Shown: in pieces, positions 11,045 to 22,664 of the stretch | How positions within the stretch are numbered: position 1 is the stretch's first letter | Layout of the letters: each line of letters opens with the position of its first letter | Source: Lasiosphaeris hirsuta | Taxonomy: Eukaryota > Ascomycota > Sordariomycetes > Sordariales > Lasiosphaeriaceae | DNA: 64,000 nt | Reading direction: 5' to 3' | Assembly: GCA_030549175.1 (NCBI GenBank) | Contig: JAUKUA010000001.1 | Coordinates: 2,046,001-2,110,000, forward strand | Program-made: the position numbers and the translations under genes | The notes under the pieces: model-generated | The model's input: only the letters and a program-made list of their open reading frames with translations | Told to the model about the DNA's origin: nothing | Database searches by the model: none

Positions 11045-11974
11045 CTACATGACGACGCATTTGGAATCCTCGCGTTCCTTCTTGACCGACAAGGCGACAC
11101 GGGCGGCTTCGGTAAAGGCTTCGTTGACTCCCCTATTGCGCATGGCCGAGCACTCGAGATACCGAAGAGCATTTATTCGGCGCGCTACTTCCAACCCTTG
11201 GTCGTAGTTGATCATGGGCTTCTTCTCCCGCGGACCGCTCTCCTCGTTGGCGCCGTCCTCCTCATCTTCGCCTGCTTCGCGTAGATCACACTTCAGCGCT
11301 ACCAGGACAAGCTTCACGCCAGGACAGTTGTCGGCAATCTCGCCCACCCATTTGCTCTCGACGTTCTCGAGGGAATCCTTGCTGTCAACCGAATAACAGA
11401 GCATGATCAGATCTGTATCATCTACGCGACGTGTTAGATATGCTGCGACGCGCTGTCGGCAATAGCACCGAGTTTAGGGCCAACCTTACCGTATGAAAGA
11501 CTCCTTAACCTGTCGAACTCCTCTTGGCCAGCGGTATCCCATAGCGACAGCTCAATGTGAACATTATCGACGAAGATGTCTACGGGTCGTACAAGTTAGC
11601 CTCGACCATCCACTCCAGCCGCAAATGTGTGTTCTATTCGGGGCGTGTAAGACGGACCGTGGACGTAGTTCTCAAAGACTGTTGGCTCGTAAACTGTCGG
11701 AAAGTAGCTGCTTGGCATCAGTCGCGCTGTCTTATCGTCGTAGCCCAGACAGATTGGATATACCCTCTTGTAAAGACGTTCAACAGTGAAGTCTTCCCGC
11801 ATGCACCGTCGCCCCTGTTATTGAAGGTGTTCTGTCAGTCTCAATTCGCAACCATCAAATACGCACCACTGCGACCCGATGGGCGCGCGGCCATCAGTTC
11901 GAGATCTAAGGAGAAACTCACAGCAAGACAAGCTTGCGCTGCACGGTTTTGGAGCCCCCGATGCCACAAGGCAT
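11045..11974 (-). CDS. rho3: Rho3-type small GTPase
   Basis: Predicted exons in transcript order are 11974-11922, 11814-11764, 11707-11658, 11579-11490 and 11421-11045, giving 206 residues. The short N-terminus [18 protein letters not shown] is followed by the P-loop GDGACGKTS, the effector region [31 protein letters not shown] (switch II), and the CDL and ECSAM nucleotide-base motifs. The protein ends CVVM, a CAAX box whose Met favours farnesylation. The effector sequence and end match fungal Rho3, which directs polarised exocytosis and actin at the hyphal tip. An acidic insert ([15 protein letters not shown]) after CDLRE lies near the Rho insert region and is variable among fungi. Every junction keeps the frame and restores family sequence. 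Confidence 0.93.
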
Positions 11975-14341
11975 TGCGTATTGTTGAGCTAGGACAAGGG
12001 GAAGCGACTGTTTCGATCGTTATTGTTCGTGACGCGACAAGAATTGAAAGCGATTCGTTGTTTCCTGTCGGCTTCTTGGGAGAAGTTGGTTTGGCGGTTG
12101 ACTGAGACAGGGGCCGGCAAAAATGGCAGCAAAAGAGGCCGAGCCTAAGGTTACGTGGAGATGTGGGCAGACACCAACTTGCACGGTGGAAAAAAGAAAC
12201 TTGAAGCGGCCGCTGGCAATGCAAAAGGCGAAGGATAAAAAGGGAGACAACTGATGCTCGGTGAGGGATAAGGCGCCGTCGAGTCCGTCTGCCGTTGGCG
12301 AAATGAATGTGTGTCCCCACGAGAAGAATACGGCGATGTGAAGACAAGAATCGGCGGCGAAGGAGTGGAAAAAGTGTACAGAGCAATACGGCGGGATGAA
12401 GTCGGAGATGAAGTCAATGAAATTGGAAGCACAACCACTGACGCATCGACCGGGATCTGCGAGCGAGAACGTGAACCGAACCTCTTCTGCATTCGACGGG
12501 CGAGAGCCTGTCGCCTGTAGCGTAGGCTCCATCCAACCATGGATGCCTGTTCAACCCCAAAAGCTAAGCATGGGCCAGTAAATGGCCCCGGGGGCCCCAT
12601 CAAGAGTGGCCATGGCGCACTTTCCTGGGAACAGAAGCCCCAGTGTGGGGCATATTGATCAATGAGTCGCCAATCGAGGACGCTGGGAAGACGCCTGCTG
12701 GCGCCTCGGGAACGCCCATGGCCCCGCCCATCCACAGGGTATGCACACTGTAGGGCATCTATTTGATAGAGGCATTGCCAACCCCAGATATCGAATTTCC
12801 ATTGATGGGTCGATGAACAACAATGCCTTTATAATTCCAAAATCCTGAAAATGTCCTGTCAATCAAGCCCAAATCTTATGGGTGGCTTGGTACATCAGGT
12901 GAACGAACCGTTCGGATATGTGCGCCCGGGCTACTCACACCGCGATCAAATTCTCGAAGACGCAGCACAACCTCGAACTTTTCGCTTTTCACACCTCCAC
13001 AAGCGACGGGGGGCATGAATCGGCGGTTCCCAGCGCAAGTGCACAGCCAGACCTGCATTACGCCTTGCATGATAATCGTCTGCAGCCCACTCAGCGGCGC
13101 CGAATAGTCCGAAGCTGAAGCAATCCTCTTCCTCCATCTGCCTGGCTCGGCCGCCAACCAAAGTACTTCAGTCGTCTCGATAGCTGAGGAATGCGAAGCA
13201 GGACTTGAAAGACGGCGGCGCCTGCTCCACTCACCTTCCTGGCATTCCTCAAGCCTTGCCTAGCATGCACGGTGCAGCCCTTCTAAGGCGCGCTGTAACT
13301 ATCGAAAATAGACCACCATCCTTGGGAGGCAGGTTGCGATTACGAGTTATACGGGCTGCTAGTCCTATCGACAAAGCCCATCCCAAATTTCTGACATGTG
13401 TGAGGAACGCGGGGCTGGGAAGCGCTATCTGGCGCTGTGGGCGTATATCTGACACCTCCTGGCCTCCGTTGAAGTGCTCAACTCGGAAGGTCAATAGCTT
13501 TGTGACCTGCCTCGGCCTTGATGAGACGGAAAGGAGAGTTCACCAACCCCTCACAAATCGGTCCGCACTTGGGCCATGGCCTCCCCATTCGCCACCCGCA
13601 ACCACACTCCGACGAAAATGCCATCCTGACGCGGGAGAACGGATGGTTACAACCCGGGGAAGCCTCCCATTCTCGACCCACAAGCAAATTCGACACCCAC
13701 TCTGATCAAGCCCTGAGTTGAATGACCACCGCAAGCCAACTGCCAAATCACCCCGACTACCTCATGTCAATCATGAAAGTGGGTGTCGAGTGAAATGTTG
13801 AAGGTAGAGTGCGCTTCTCAAATGTGCCTTAATCCTTGACAATAAATCCGTAGCGCTCAATGCCAGATCTGCCGGATGGATCTCGGAGGACGGGGGACCA
13901 CCTTTACCCAACCGTCGATTCCAAACCATGCTCACCAGGCCCTTGGTTCCGTCCCGCAGAAAAGATCTACAATGTGGGTCCCGGTCGTACAGCCGGTACT
14001 GGAAGAACCACTTTGCGCCATTTGTTCGTTCTATTTCTCTTGTGTAGACAACATACATGACACAATACATTTTTGTTATTTGTTAAAGTTATAGCCTACA
14101 CTCGACGCAGAATCTATCCAGCGCTTGCTGATGCCGCCCTGAAATCGCCATCAACGTCCATGCCCAATGCCACAAAGTTCTTTGCCTCCCGGGTATCACC
14201 ATCATGAACTCTATCGACTAAAAGTAACCATGCTTCGTGTTTGGAGAGGAACATATAGCCCTCTTGGCAAAATAAAACACAAACTTGCCACCCAACCAAG
14301 CCACAGCTTAGTCCCCAGCTTCACGCCTGTTTGTGAAATAC
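11975..14341. other. intergenic region upstream of RHO3
   Basis: 2.37 kb between the RHO3 start and the CWC25 stop, both on the minus strand. The RHO3-proximal part (about 12,000-12,700) is pyrimidine-rich on the minus strand and probably contains the promoter and leader. The rest shows only ORFs without domain signals and one short inverted repeat, listed separately. Confidence 0.55.
13690..13789. repeat. short inverted repeat
   Basis: TCGACACCCACT at 13690-13701 is the exact reverse complement of AGTGGGTGTCGA at 13778-13789. A weaker match continues inward. The 76-bp spacer has no coding signal. It could be a hairpin or a miniature-element remnant, but no target duplication is visible. Confidence 0.45.
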
Positions 14342-15649
14342 TCAGAGAGCCCGTCCCATGCGATCCGCTACTTTAATATCCACTGCTCTACTGTGCAGGT
14401 CATTAACAAAACCGGCTGTACCTCCAAGCTTTTTGTTGCGTTGGCGGATCTTGTCATCCGCCTCCCGCTGTGCCCGATCTGCCGCCTCGATGGTGGCTAG
14501 TCGCTTTTCGCGGTCCTTGTCTAGATCCGTAGCCGCTGCCTGCATGGCAGCAAGCTTGCGGGCACGTTCTTGCTCAGCCTGGCCAGGATCAGGGGCCGGC
14601 GGACCGCCGATCTGTTGCCTCGCCTGTTTACTGTCTCTGTCGTAATCTTTCCGAGGCCGATAAGGGGCTCTGTCATCATAAGGCCGGCGTGGCGGGGCAT
14701 TACGTTCTGGGGAGCGGTCTCTTCTCCGTGGCGGGGGTGATGGTGAACGGGATTCTTCCCTCTTTCGGCTGTCGCGGGGTCGCTGTGATTGACTATCCTC
14801 CCGTCGATCACGCCTATATCTTTCATCATCCGGCTCGAACCTATGTCGCTTCCTATCGGGAGAGCTTCGCCTCCTGTCCGGGGAGTCTCGGCGACGCCTT
14901 GTGCGCTCGTCCTCCTCGCCGCTGTGTCTCCTCGGGCTTCGGGACTTATCCCTGCGGAGACTCCGTGACCGGGCCCGACGGGGGCTTCGTGACCTGTCTC
15001 TACGAGGGCTTGGGGACCTGTCCTTCGAGTTGGACCTACGCCGATGCGAACGCCGCTCGCTCTCTCGGTCGTCTCTGTGGTGCCGGGATGAGCGGTGGTG
15101 ATGGCGATGTTTCTCGCGCTTCGGCTTTTGTTGTGTGTCCTCAATTCCAATAGACGCCAACAGCTGCCGCCTCTTGATGGGGTCGTTCATCATAGCCTCG
15201 TAAGCCTGCTGTTCCTGTTTCTTGATGGCCAGCAGTGGGTCCTCCCGGATTTTGGTGGCAATGTCGCGCGCATTGTTGATGGTCGACACGGCGACAAGGT
15301 CATCTTGGCTTGGCTGCCTCGCCAGCTTCTTGACCTCGTTGTCCTGCAGCAGCTTATCGATGCGCCGTTTGCCGAGCAGGTAAGCCTCGCTCTCAGCAGA
15401 GTCTCCAACCTGCCCATCAGTAGGACCAGCATACATCCACTCAACCCGATCAATCTTGCGCTTTCCACCAGCTGCCTCGAGCGTCTTCTGGATCTCCTCC
15501 TTCTTCCGCTCCTCCTCGATCTCTTGGAGCCGTAATTGCAGCTTCTTGCGCTCAGAAATCGCCTCGGCTTCGGCTTTTTGAGTGGCGGCGACATTCCCCG
15601 ATCGTTGGGGATGCCAACTCTTCTTCATGTTCAAGTCACCGGACCCCAT
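14342..15649 (-). CDS. cwc25: pre-mRNA-splicing factor CWC25
   Basis: A single exon of 435 residues. The N-terminus (MGSGDLNMKKSWHPQRSGN, then a Lys/Glu-rich helix through about residue 65) is the Cir_N/CWC25 signature. It is followed by RVEWMYAGPTD and AYLLGKRRIDKLL, the conserved CWC25 core. Residues about 175-330 form a long Arg/Ser/Asp-rich RS-like region with repeated SPRR units. The C-terminus (GTAGFVNDLHSRAV) is again conserved. CWC25 joins the spliceosome after the Prp2 step and promotes the first transesterification. It is nuclear. The start is the first ATG, and the gene is divergent from csn2 with 745 bp between start codons. The RS region explains the long antisense open frames. 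Confidence 0.92.
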   Translation of the reverse strand: MGSGDLNMKKSWHPQRSGNVAATQKAEAEAISERKKLQLRLQEIEEERKKEEIQKTLEAAGGKRKIDRVEWMYAGPTDGQVGDSAESEAYLLGKRRIDKLLQDNEVKKLARQPSQDDLVAVSTINNARDIATKIREDPLLAIKKQEQQAYEAMMNDPIKRRQLLASIGIEDTQQKPKREKHRHHHRSSRHHRDDRESERRSHRRRSNSKDRSPSPRRDRSRSPRRARSRSLRRDKSRSPRRHSGEEDERTRRRRDSPDRRRSSPDRKRHRFEPDDERYRRDRREDSQSQRPRDSRKREESRSPSPPPRRRDRSPERNAPPRRPYDDRAPYRPRKDYDRDSKQARQQIGGPPAPDPGQAEQERARKLAAMQAAATDLDKDREKRLATIEAADRAQREADDKIRQRNKKLGGTAGFVNDLHSRAVDIKVADRMGRAL

Positions 15650-16394
15650 ATTTGCGGTGGTGTCGCGGCGCGACGATCAATCTGGGAGGATAGAGTGGAA
15701 GGTTGAAAGGCCTTGGTCGGGCCTGAGAACTGGCAGTTGTGGGCTGGTGGGTTTTGTCACAATTAAATCGTGTTGCCGGGTTGAGGCGCAATGAAGGGAA
15801 TGTATTCCCGTGGATAATACACCCTGTGTTGATGCGCTTTCCGGGTGTGTGAGTGGGGTGGCCTAAGTGACGCTGGGAATGAAGAATGCGAGTGACCATC
15901 TTGGAGGCCGAATTCAAAGTTCTGGGTAACGGGGTGGCTGGTGACTACTGCCCCTCTTTTATTGCAAATTTTGGATACAACAATATCATTATCCACGACT
16001 GACAATCAACACAACCTACCAGCAAAAAAGCGAAGCTCGTATTGATCTTTTTTGTACATCCAAGGCACCACATATTTTGCCTGACCAAAGCCCGAATCTA
16101 ACTCTATCACGTCTTCCTGTGCAGAATCCATCCACGCCAGGAAGAAGGCCGGTGCGAACCGCAGAAACAGGGCGTTGTGTCTAAACTCTTGGACGTTGCC
16201 TTCAATGCACTGACCAATAGATAAGCCACTCCCCCACTAGCCCTCAGCCTTATCACCACCATTGCCCTGCCTGCTCAGCGACAAACTGGACAGCAGCCTC
16301 TAGTCTCTAGTCCTCATCCCGCCTTCTTGATCCCCCATACTGCGACTCCCCAACCTGGCAACACAATACCTTTCGAGTCCGGAATTTCGCCATC
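15650..16394. promoter_or_regulatory. divergent promoter region (CWC25 / csn2)
   Basis: 745 bp separate the divergent starts of CWC25 and COP9 subunit 2. Pyrimidine-rich stretches lie just before the csn2 ATG (about 16,225-16,330). No specific factor-binding site can be named with confidence. Confidence 0.5.
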
Positions 16395-17945
16395 ATGTCG
16401 GACGACGACTTTATGCAAGCCTCTGATGAGGAGTACGACTTCGAGTACGAAGACGAGGAAGAGGAGGACACTGGCGACGTCGACATCGAGAACAAATACT
16501 ACAATGCGAAACAGACCAAGACGAGCGACCCCGAAGAGGCCGTCGAAGAGTTCCTTGGCATACCACCCCTCGAGCAGGAGAAGGGAGAATGGGGCTTCAA
16601 GGGCCTCAAGCAGGCCATCAAGCTGGAATTCAAGCTGCGCCGCTACGATAAGGTCGGTGATGCGCCCAGACAGGATATGTGCGGGCGCGGGCAATGTCTG
16701 ACAAGAAACCCATAGGCAATTGAGCACTATAAGGAGCTACTCACCTACGTCAAGTCGGCCGTCACGCGAAACTACTCGGAAAAGTCGATTGACAGCATGC
16801 TCAACTTCATCGAGAAAGGTTCCGATGACCCCGCCGCAGTCAAGTGCATCGAGCAGTTTTACTCTCTCACACTCTCCTGCTTCCAAAGCACAAACAACGA
16901 GCGCCTATGGCTCAAGACAAACATCAAGCTCGCCAGGCTTCTCCTTGACCGGAAAGACTATTATTCCGTGGCCAAGAAACTAAAAGAGCTCCACCGTGCA
17001 TGCCAAAAAGAGGACGGGAGTGACGACCCTAGCAAGGGCACCTATTCACTCGAGATTTATGCCCTCGAGATCCAGATGTACTCAGAGACGCGGAATAACA
17101 AGCAACTCAAGCTGCTGTACCAGCGGGCGCTCAAGGTCCGCTCAGCGGTACCACATCCCAAGATCCAAGGAGTTATCCGCGAGTGTGGCGGCAAGATGCA
17201 CATGAGTGAAGAGCAATGGAAAGATGCCCAAAGCGACTTCTTTGAGTCATTTCGCAACTACGACGAGGCCGGCGACCTGCGGCGTATCCAGGTACTCAAG
17301 TACCTGCTCCTGACCACTATGCTGATGAAGTCCAACATCAACCCCTTCGACAGCCAAGAGACCAAGCCCTACAAGAACGACCCACGCATTGCGGCCATGA
17401 CTGATCTGGTCGATGCCTACCAGCGCGATGATATCTACAAGTACGAAGACGTACTCCAAAAGAACACGGACCTGCTCGCCGACCCATTCATTGCTGAGAA
17501 TATTGATGAGGTGACGCGGAATATGCGCACCAAGGCTGTTCTCAAGCTCATCGCCCCCTACACACGCATGCGCCTCGGGTGGATTGCCCGCCACTTGCGT
17601 ATCAGCGAGCCCGAGGTCCAGGACATTGTCAGCTACCTCATCGTCGACGGCAGAGTACGTGGGCATATCGATGAGCACAACAGCACCCTTGAGATTGAGT
17701 CATTGGGGGATGCCGACCGCACGAAAGCAATCCAGGGGTTGTCTGACTCGGTTGGTGAGCTGTTTGCAGCCATCTTCAAGGACGCCGAAGGTTTCCGGAA
17801 CCCAACTCCAGATATGGCGAACGCATCATTCCCCGACCAACTTGGTGATAGTCCGTATCAGGATATCATACGGCCGGGGGGACGCCCATCAGGGAGACGT
17901 CGGGGAAACCTGAAGAGCGGCTACATCAACATGGCAATGCACTGA
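16395..17945 (+). CDS. csn2: COP9 signalosome complex subunit 2
   Basis: Predicted exons are 16395-16652 and 16716-17945, giving 495 residues. The intron is in phase 0 and restores LRRYDK-AIEHYKELLTYVK. The acidic N-terminus (MSDDDFMQASDEEYDFEYED) is typical of CSN2/Alien and distinguishes it from the proteasome lid paralogue Rpn6. The middle is a helical-repeat scaffold (SIDSMLNFIEK, FYSLTLSCFQS, LKLLYQRALKVRSAVPHPKI). The PCI domain follows (roughly residues 320-430: NMRTKAVLKLIAPYTRMRLG, DIVSYLIVDGRVRGHIDE). The complex removes Nedd8 from cullin-RING ligases in the nucleus and cytoplasm, and in filamentous fungi it controls development and light responses. The tail (RRRGNLKSGYINMAMH) is basic. 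Confidence 0.95.
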
Positions 17946-20900
17946 GTCAATATCAGGGCTTAGCAGAACACAAAACGTTGAGCAATATGTGCTGGAAGGG
18001 AAGGGAAGGGAGGATGGGTGGAGAGGAAACAGAGGCGGAAAATCTTCATATCAAACGAGGGGCTGCATTGTGTAGTTGGGCGATTCACTTTGTGCGTGAG
18101 CAACATTTACTAGAGATGTTCTTTTACTTTTCCGGGAGGGGGTTAAGGTGTGAGGCGAGTAGGGAAACGTTTACTCCCTATAGTCAAGGAGTTACTCAGC
18201 GGAGCGGTAACCGACACGTCATGACCTAACAAGCCTTTTGCCACTAGACTTGGGAAAATGACATCAGGGATGGCAATTTAGGACATAACTCCTTGGTGCC
18301 TACCCAGCTTTTATGTAGAGGCCATCGACTCTGAAGGGACCAGTCCATAGGGAAGGCACTACCATAATCAATAGTGGTAGTTTAATACTGCTTTACTGAA
18401 AATCACATATCATACTAAGCAACTGATATCTGTTTCCTCTAGTGAACGATTCAGACAGTAGCTTGGCGAGGGAATGCTCCAGCGAAGCTGAATGGAGGCA
18501 ATAGCACCGACGAACCACGTACTGTATGTACGTCCACATCGCTGACCTGTCTCGACTATCCCCTCGCATGCTATCCCGTCCACCACGCAGCATGCGGGTT
18601 CGCTCAAGCGAGCAGTGCCGTGGAATAAATAGCTACCTGACTGTGCGCGCGAGCCCACGGGCGTATGCGTGCGCGCGGGCGCCCGTATGTACATGTATGT
18701 ACGTGATGTGTGTGGACGAACATGTGTGAGTGCGGCCCCGGCCCCAAATTCCTGTCCCCTTTGTTTTCCCCCTCTCATCTTGTTGCTCAATCACGTCGGC
18801 GCCGAGGCTGGGTCTAACGCCGTCGGGGTTTCTCTCCCTCTTTCCCTCTCTCTTGCCTTCGATATTCTTTTTAGTTGTTCGAGACAAGCGTAAGCTCGGG
18901 TACGGTGCCCTTGCTCTGTATTATCGAGCCAACATGCATGAGCTCTAACGTGTATGGAAGGCACAGGCGAGCGGAAGGGGTGGGTTGAGTAAGCCGTGAG
19001 GCAGAAGGGCGGCGCGATTGGGATAAGAGCAGCAGCAACAAGTGGTAGGAGCTGGAGTGGCTCAGAAAGGCTAGGATACAGTGAGGACATGGTGGTTTGG
19101 CACAGGTAAAACCGTAAAAAGGGACATTCTTAGCGTCTGTGTCTACAGGTTCCAAGCGAGGACCAAGACTCTCGGTCAACTCTAACCAACTCCAGCGGGC
19201 CGTCCTGCCATCAAAATGTCCATGACAGCAAGGATCTTGGGAGCCATTCGGCATCTTCGGCTTGGTCGGTGCAATCCTTATAGACAATGCAGACGTCGCC
19301 CAACAAACGTGCCATCCCTTACCACGGCGCAGCAAGTCATCATCCGTTACGCCGGAGGGTCATGTCGACACGCACAACATCTTAGCTTGATCCCGAGCGG
19401 CAGCAAGCTGGGAAATATTGCGAGATCCCTTGGTCAAAACCCAATCTAGGTTGCGTGACCCGATGCAATATCCCACTCGGAGTGGACGAACGAGAAAAAC
19501 AACCACAATCGTACTTATATCAACAAAACAATAACGGGATCACGGAGGAGACACTACAGGGCAAGCGCTCGGCTGGTTTACATCATGGGCAGCAGTCACC
19601 GAGCCCAAGCTCGTAAGACCGGGGTGCATTTGTGTCTCTCGACAATCTAGATCCCTCATACAACGTAGAGATTCTGCACCATTCAGCCACGCAAGATGAC
19701 AGGTGCGGTTTCAGGTGTCATCGGCGCGCACACGAAAACATACAGAAACACAGCTCGACGGGGAGGACATCCTCAATGGTGGGATAGGGTGCAGGATACA
19801 GGATAGTAAGGCATGAAGCACAGGGCAGGTAGTACCAAGCACTGCATAGCGGAAGGCCGCAGTAACACTGTGACGAAGGGGTCGGTATGGCGGTGGAGAT
19901 CGAAATTCGTCGTCACGAACAAACGGGCGAGCAACGACTTTTCCATTGCCGTCGGCCACAGCCTCCTGACAATAATAGTTAAAAGGGCGGGTAGACGCAG
20001 GCGACTGTGCTCTTATTTTAGCTGAGAAGCGGGCTTGACGTCGTCATGTAGTCGTTCCGTAGTGCTGCTGTAGTATTCCTAGCGAGTGGACCGCGGACCA
20101 AGAGCCGTGAAGTCTAGTGTTGGGTTCTCCCGGTCCGGATGCGCCTGTGGGCTCCCTCGGGCCAATGCCTGGCCTGGAGCGTGTGCGGTGTGGTTGCTAC
20201 CGTGCCTGGCCGCAGCGGAAAGGCCCCTTGGTTGTCAGCCGGGGCTGGACGCCGTGCAGCTACGGCTATCCTGTAGGGTTGCTCCGGGTCAAACAAAACT
20301 GTCGTCTGGGGTGGTTAGAAGAAGAGACCTCTGCGACATGTCCAGGCATGGCCAACTAATATGGGGCGGTGTTTGCGGCAACGTCGATTCCTAGGGGGGG
20401 TTGGATAGTCGTATCCCCTAAAACTGACTAGATGTAGTAGTAAAATGCAAGCAGCCGCTGGCGAAACCCAAAAGGTTCTCTTTGTGGGCTCGTGTGGGTT
20501 CATGTGGCTTCCTTCTTGGGTACCAGATGGTGACACTGCGGAGCAAAAGACTGCGGTCTATGGGCTATACTGCTAACTTGGCTGCGTAGTATAACGCCAG
20601 GTCTGCTGCCATTTAGACCTGTGCTGCCAGTAAACACAATTCTGCGAATTGAGAAAGGCCAATGGGGGCGATAGGGGGTATGCCCGGAGCCGGGCCCGGT
20701 TCGGCCGCGTTTATCCATCTTGCCGTTTGCGTGTGTTACAGTAGCTTTGCCGGCGTGGACCGAAAACGAGCGCCGAGAGGCAAAAAAATTCTTCGTCAAA
20801 GGCGCAGGCGAGTGGTCTAGCCATGGCTGGGCATTCGACCAGCGTGTGCTGGAGTGATCAAGTGATCTGTCAAGACGCCCAGAAAGACGCACGACAGGTG

Positions 20901-21098
20901 GATGCCGCAATCAGAACGAAGACGGGGAATAAGGAGCTGTGGTGCAGCGAAACGGAAAGCCACAGGGCTTCGGAGGAGAGACTGCTGCATGATGATTTGC
21001 ACCGCAGCTTGCTGCTTGCCCTCGCAGATGGGCGGGCAGCCAGGAGGCAGACAGACAGAGAGCAGGCTGGCGGATGGATAGACGACCTCCCCCCCCCC

Positions 21099-21117
21099 CC
21101 CCCCCCCTACTGACCCT
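21099..21117. repeat. poly-C tract (19 bp)
   Basis: Nineteen consecutive cytosines in the gene-free region. Confidence 0.9.
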
Positions 21118-22637
21118 CGAGGCGACCCTCCAATTTGCCGCAGCAGCGAGAACGGCTCTTTGACGGTATCGGCGCTCGGTGTGCAGTCACCTCCGCCTAA
21201 GCATCCTGCCGAACCATCAGCATGAACACGGTGATGGGTTGGTGGATGACGATGAAGATGAGGTGTGCGCTCCAAGTTTGGTTGTGGAGAGTGAAGGCGG
21301 CGGTCGATCGTCGTCGGGAGGCGTGCACTGGTCCCCTAATTTGCTGGTCCTAACCTCAATCCGCAAGTATTGGCGAGGCGGGAGTCAGTGCTTTGGTGGG
21401 TGGCTCCTCCCGTCATCCGTCACATTTTGAGCACGCAGATTGGGATGTCGCCATGTAGCAGGAGCAGACCGTAGCAGCCCTACACACCTTTCCTTGCGAT
21501 TAGTCGCACATTACGTACCGTTCCTTCGCAGGAATTTTGCCATTTCAATTGTGGTTCTCTCGACTGCGTTGCGTACGCAGCTGCTCTCGGATTGAGATAA
21601 CAAAGCCTGCTGGTCATGTCTCACGGCACATCCATGTCGCGTCCACTCCACGGCCGTCCAAGAAGCTCCCCCGCGAATTTGTAACGATGACAGGGTACAT
21701 GGCGCTCCACAACACACTGTCACGGCCCCTCCTTTGGATCATGCAGCTGCTCGTGGCTATATCGACTCTACACTACACTCCACCACCTCACCCTTGCCCG
21801 CCGGCGTCTCGACACTAATCAAGGCACCTGGACGTGGAGGTGGAGGTAGGGTCCTCATCGCGGCTCTCTTGCAGCCCTGACACCCCAAAGGTGCCTCAGG
21901 ACCCGTGGGGTGCGTCCCCAGCAGGTTTGCCGGATGGTTAGCGGCAGTGGGCAAGCATGGGGCCGAGGGCGACGACGGGGAGCACATTTTGTTTGTCGAG
22001 CACAAATCGGATCCCTCGACCGACGGGGTGCCCACATCGTCGACATAGCTCAGCCAACTAGACGAGAGAGCACTCCTTCGCTTCTCTCCGACACCACCCA
22101 CACACCAGCTCACCAACGGCAGCTCTGTCGTGCTTTGCAGCCTAGAGACACCTTTGGCTGTGATTGATTGCGAGGGTTGGAGCTGGTTGCTGCTGGCTGC
22201 TCCAAGGTGCTTATCCCACCAACTAGCTCAACACGGGCGATAGCTGTCAAAACGGCACATGCACTGGGACCAGGGACGAGTAGAGAGGCGCTTGGCGGAT
22301 TGGGCCCATTAGCAACCAGATGCAAGCCACCAGGATCAGGACGGTGGAGCAGGTCGTGGGAGGTAGGTGGTGTGTGGCAGCGGCCTGCGAGAGCTGGAGA
22401 GTTGACGATCCGTGCCCGTCCATACTGCGCGCGTAGTTACACTGCACCTCTGAGCCGGCCGCGAGGAGGTCGTTCTGAGATCTGAGTGATAACAGCAGGC
22501 CCGTCACTATCTGTATCTTGCTCGGTTATCCTGTACGGCACGGCATGGATATCTCTCAGCCACCAACGCGCGTCTTATATCCTTTACCGTTTACCGCAGT
22601 ATCCATGCTGTCGATGAGACGGTTTCTTTTGTTGCGT

Positions 22638-22664
22638 GGCCTGGGCGGCCTGGGCGGCCTGGGT
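22638..22664. repeat. 9-bp tandem repeat, three copies
   Basis: Unit GGCCTGGGC is repeated twice exactly, with a third copy changed at the last base. Confidence 0.8.

Noticed and set aside
12151..12735. 194-codon open frame upstream of RHO3
   Set aside because: Ser/Pro-rich and within the pyrimidine-rich RHO3 leader, with no domain.
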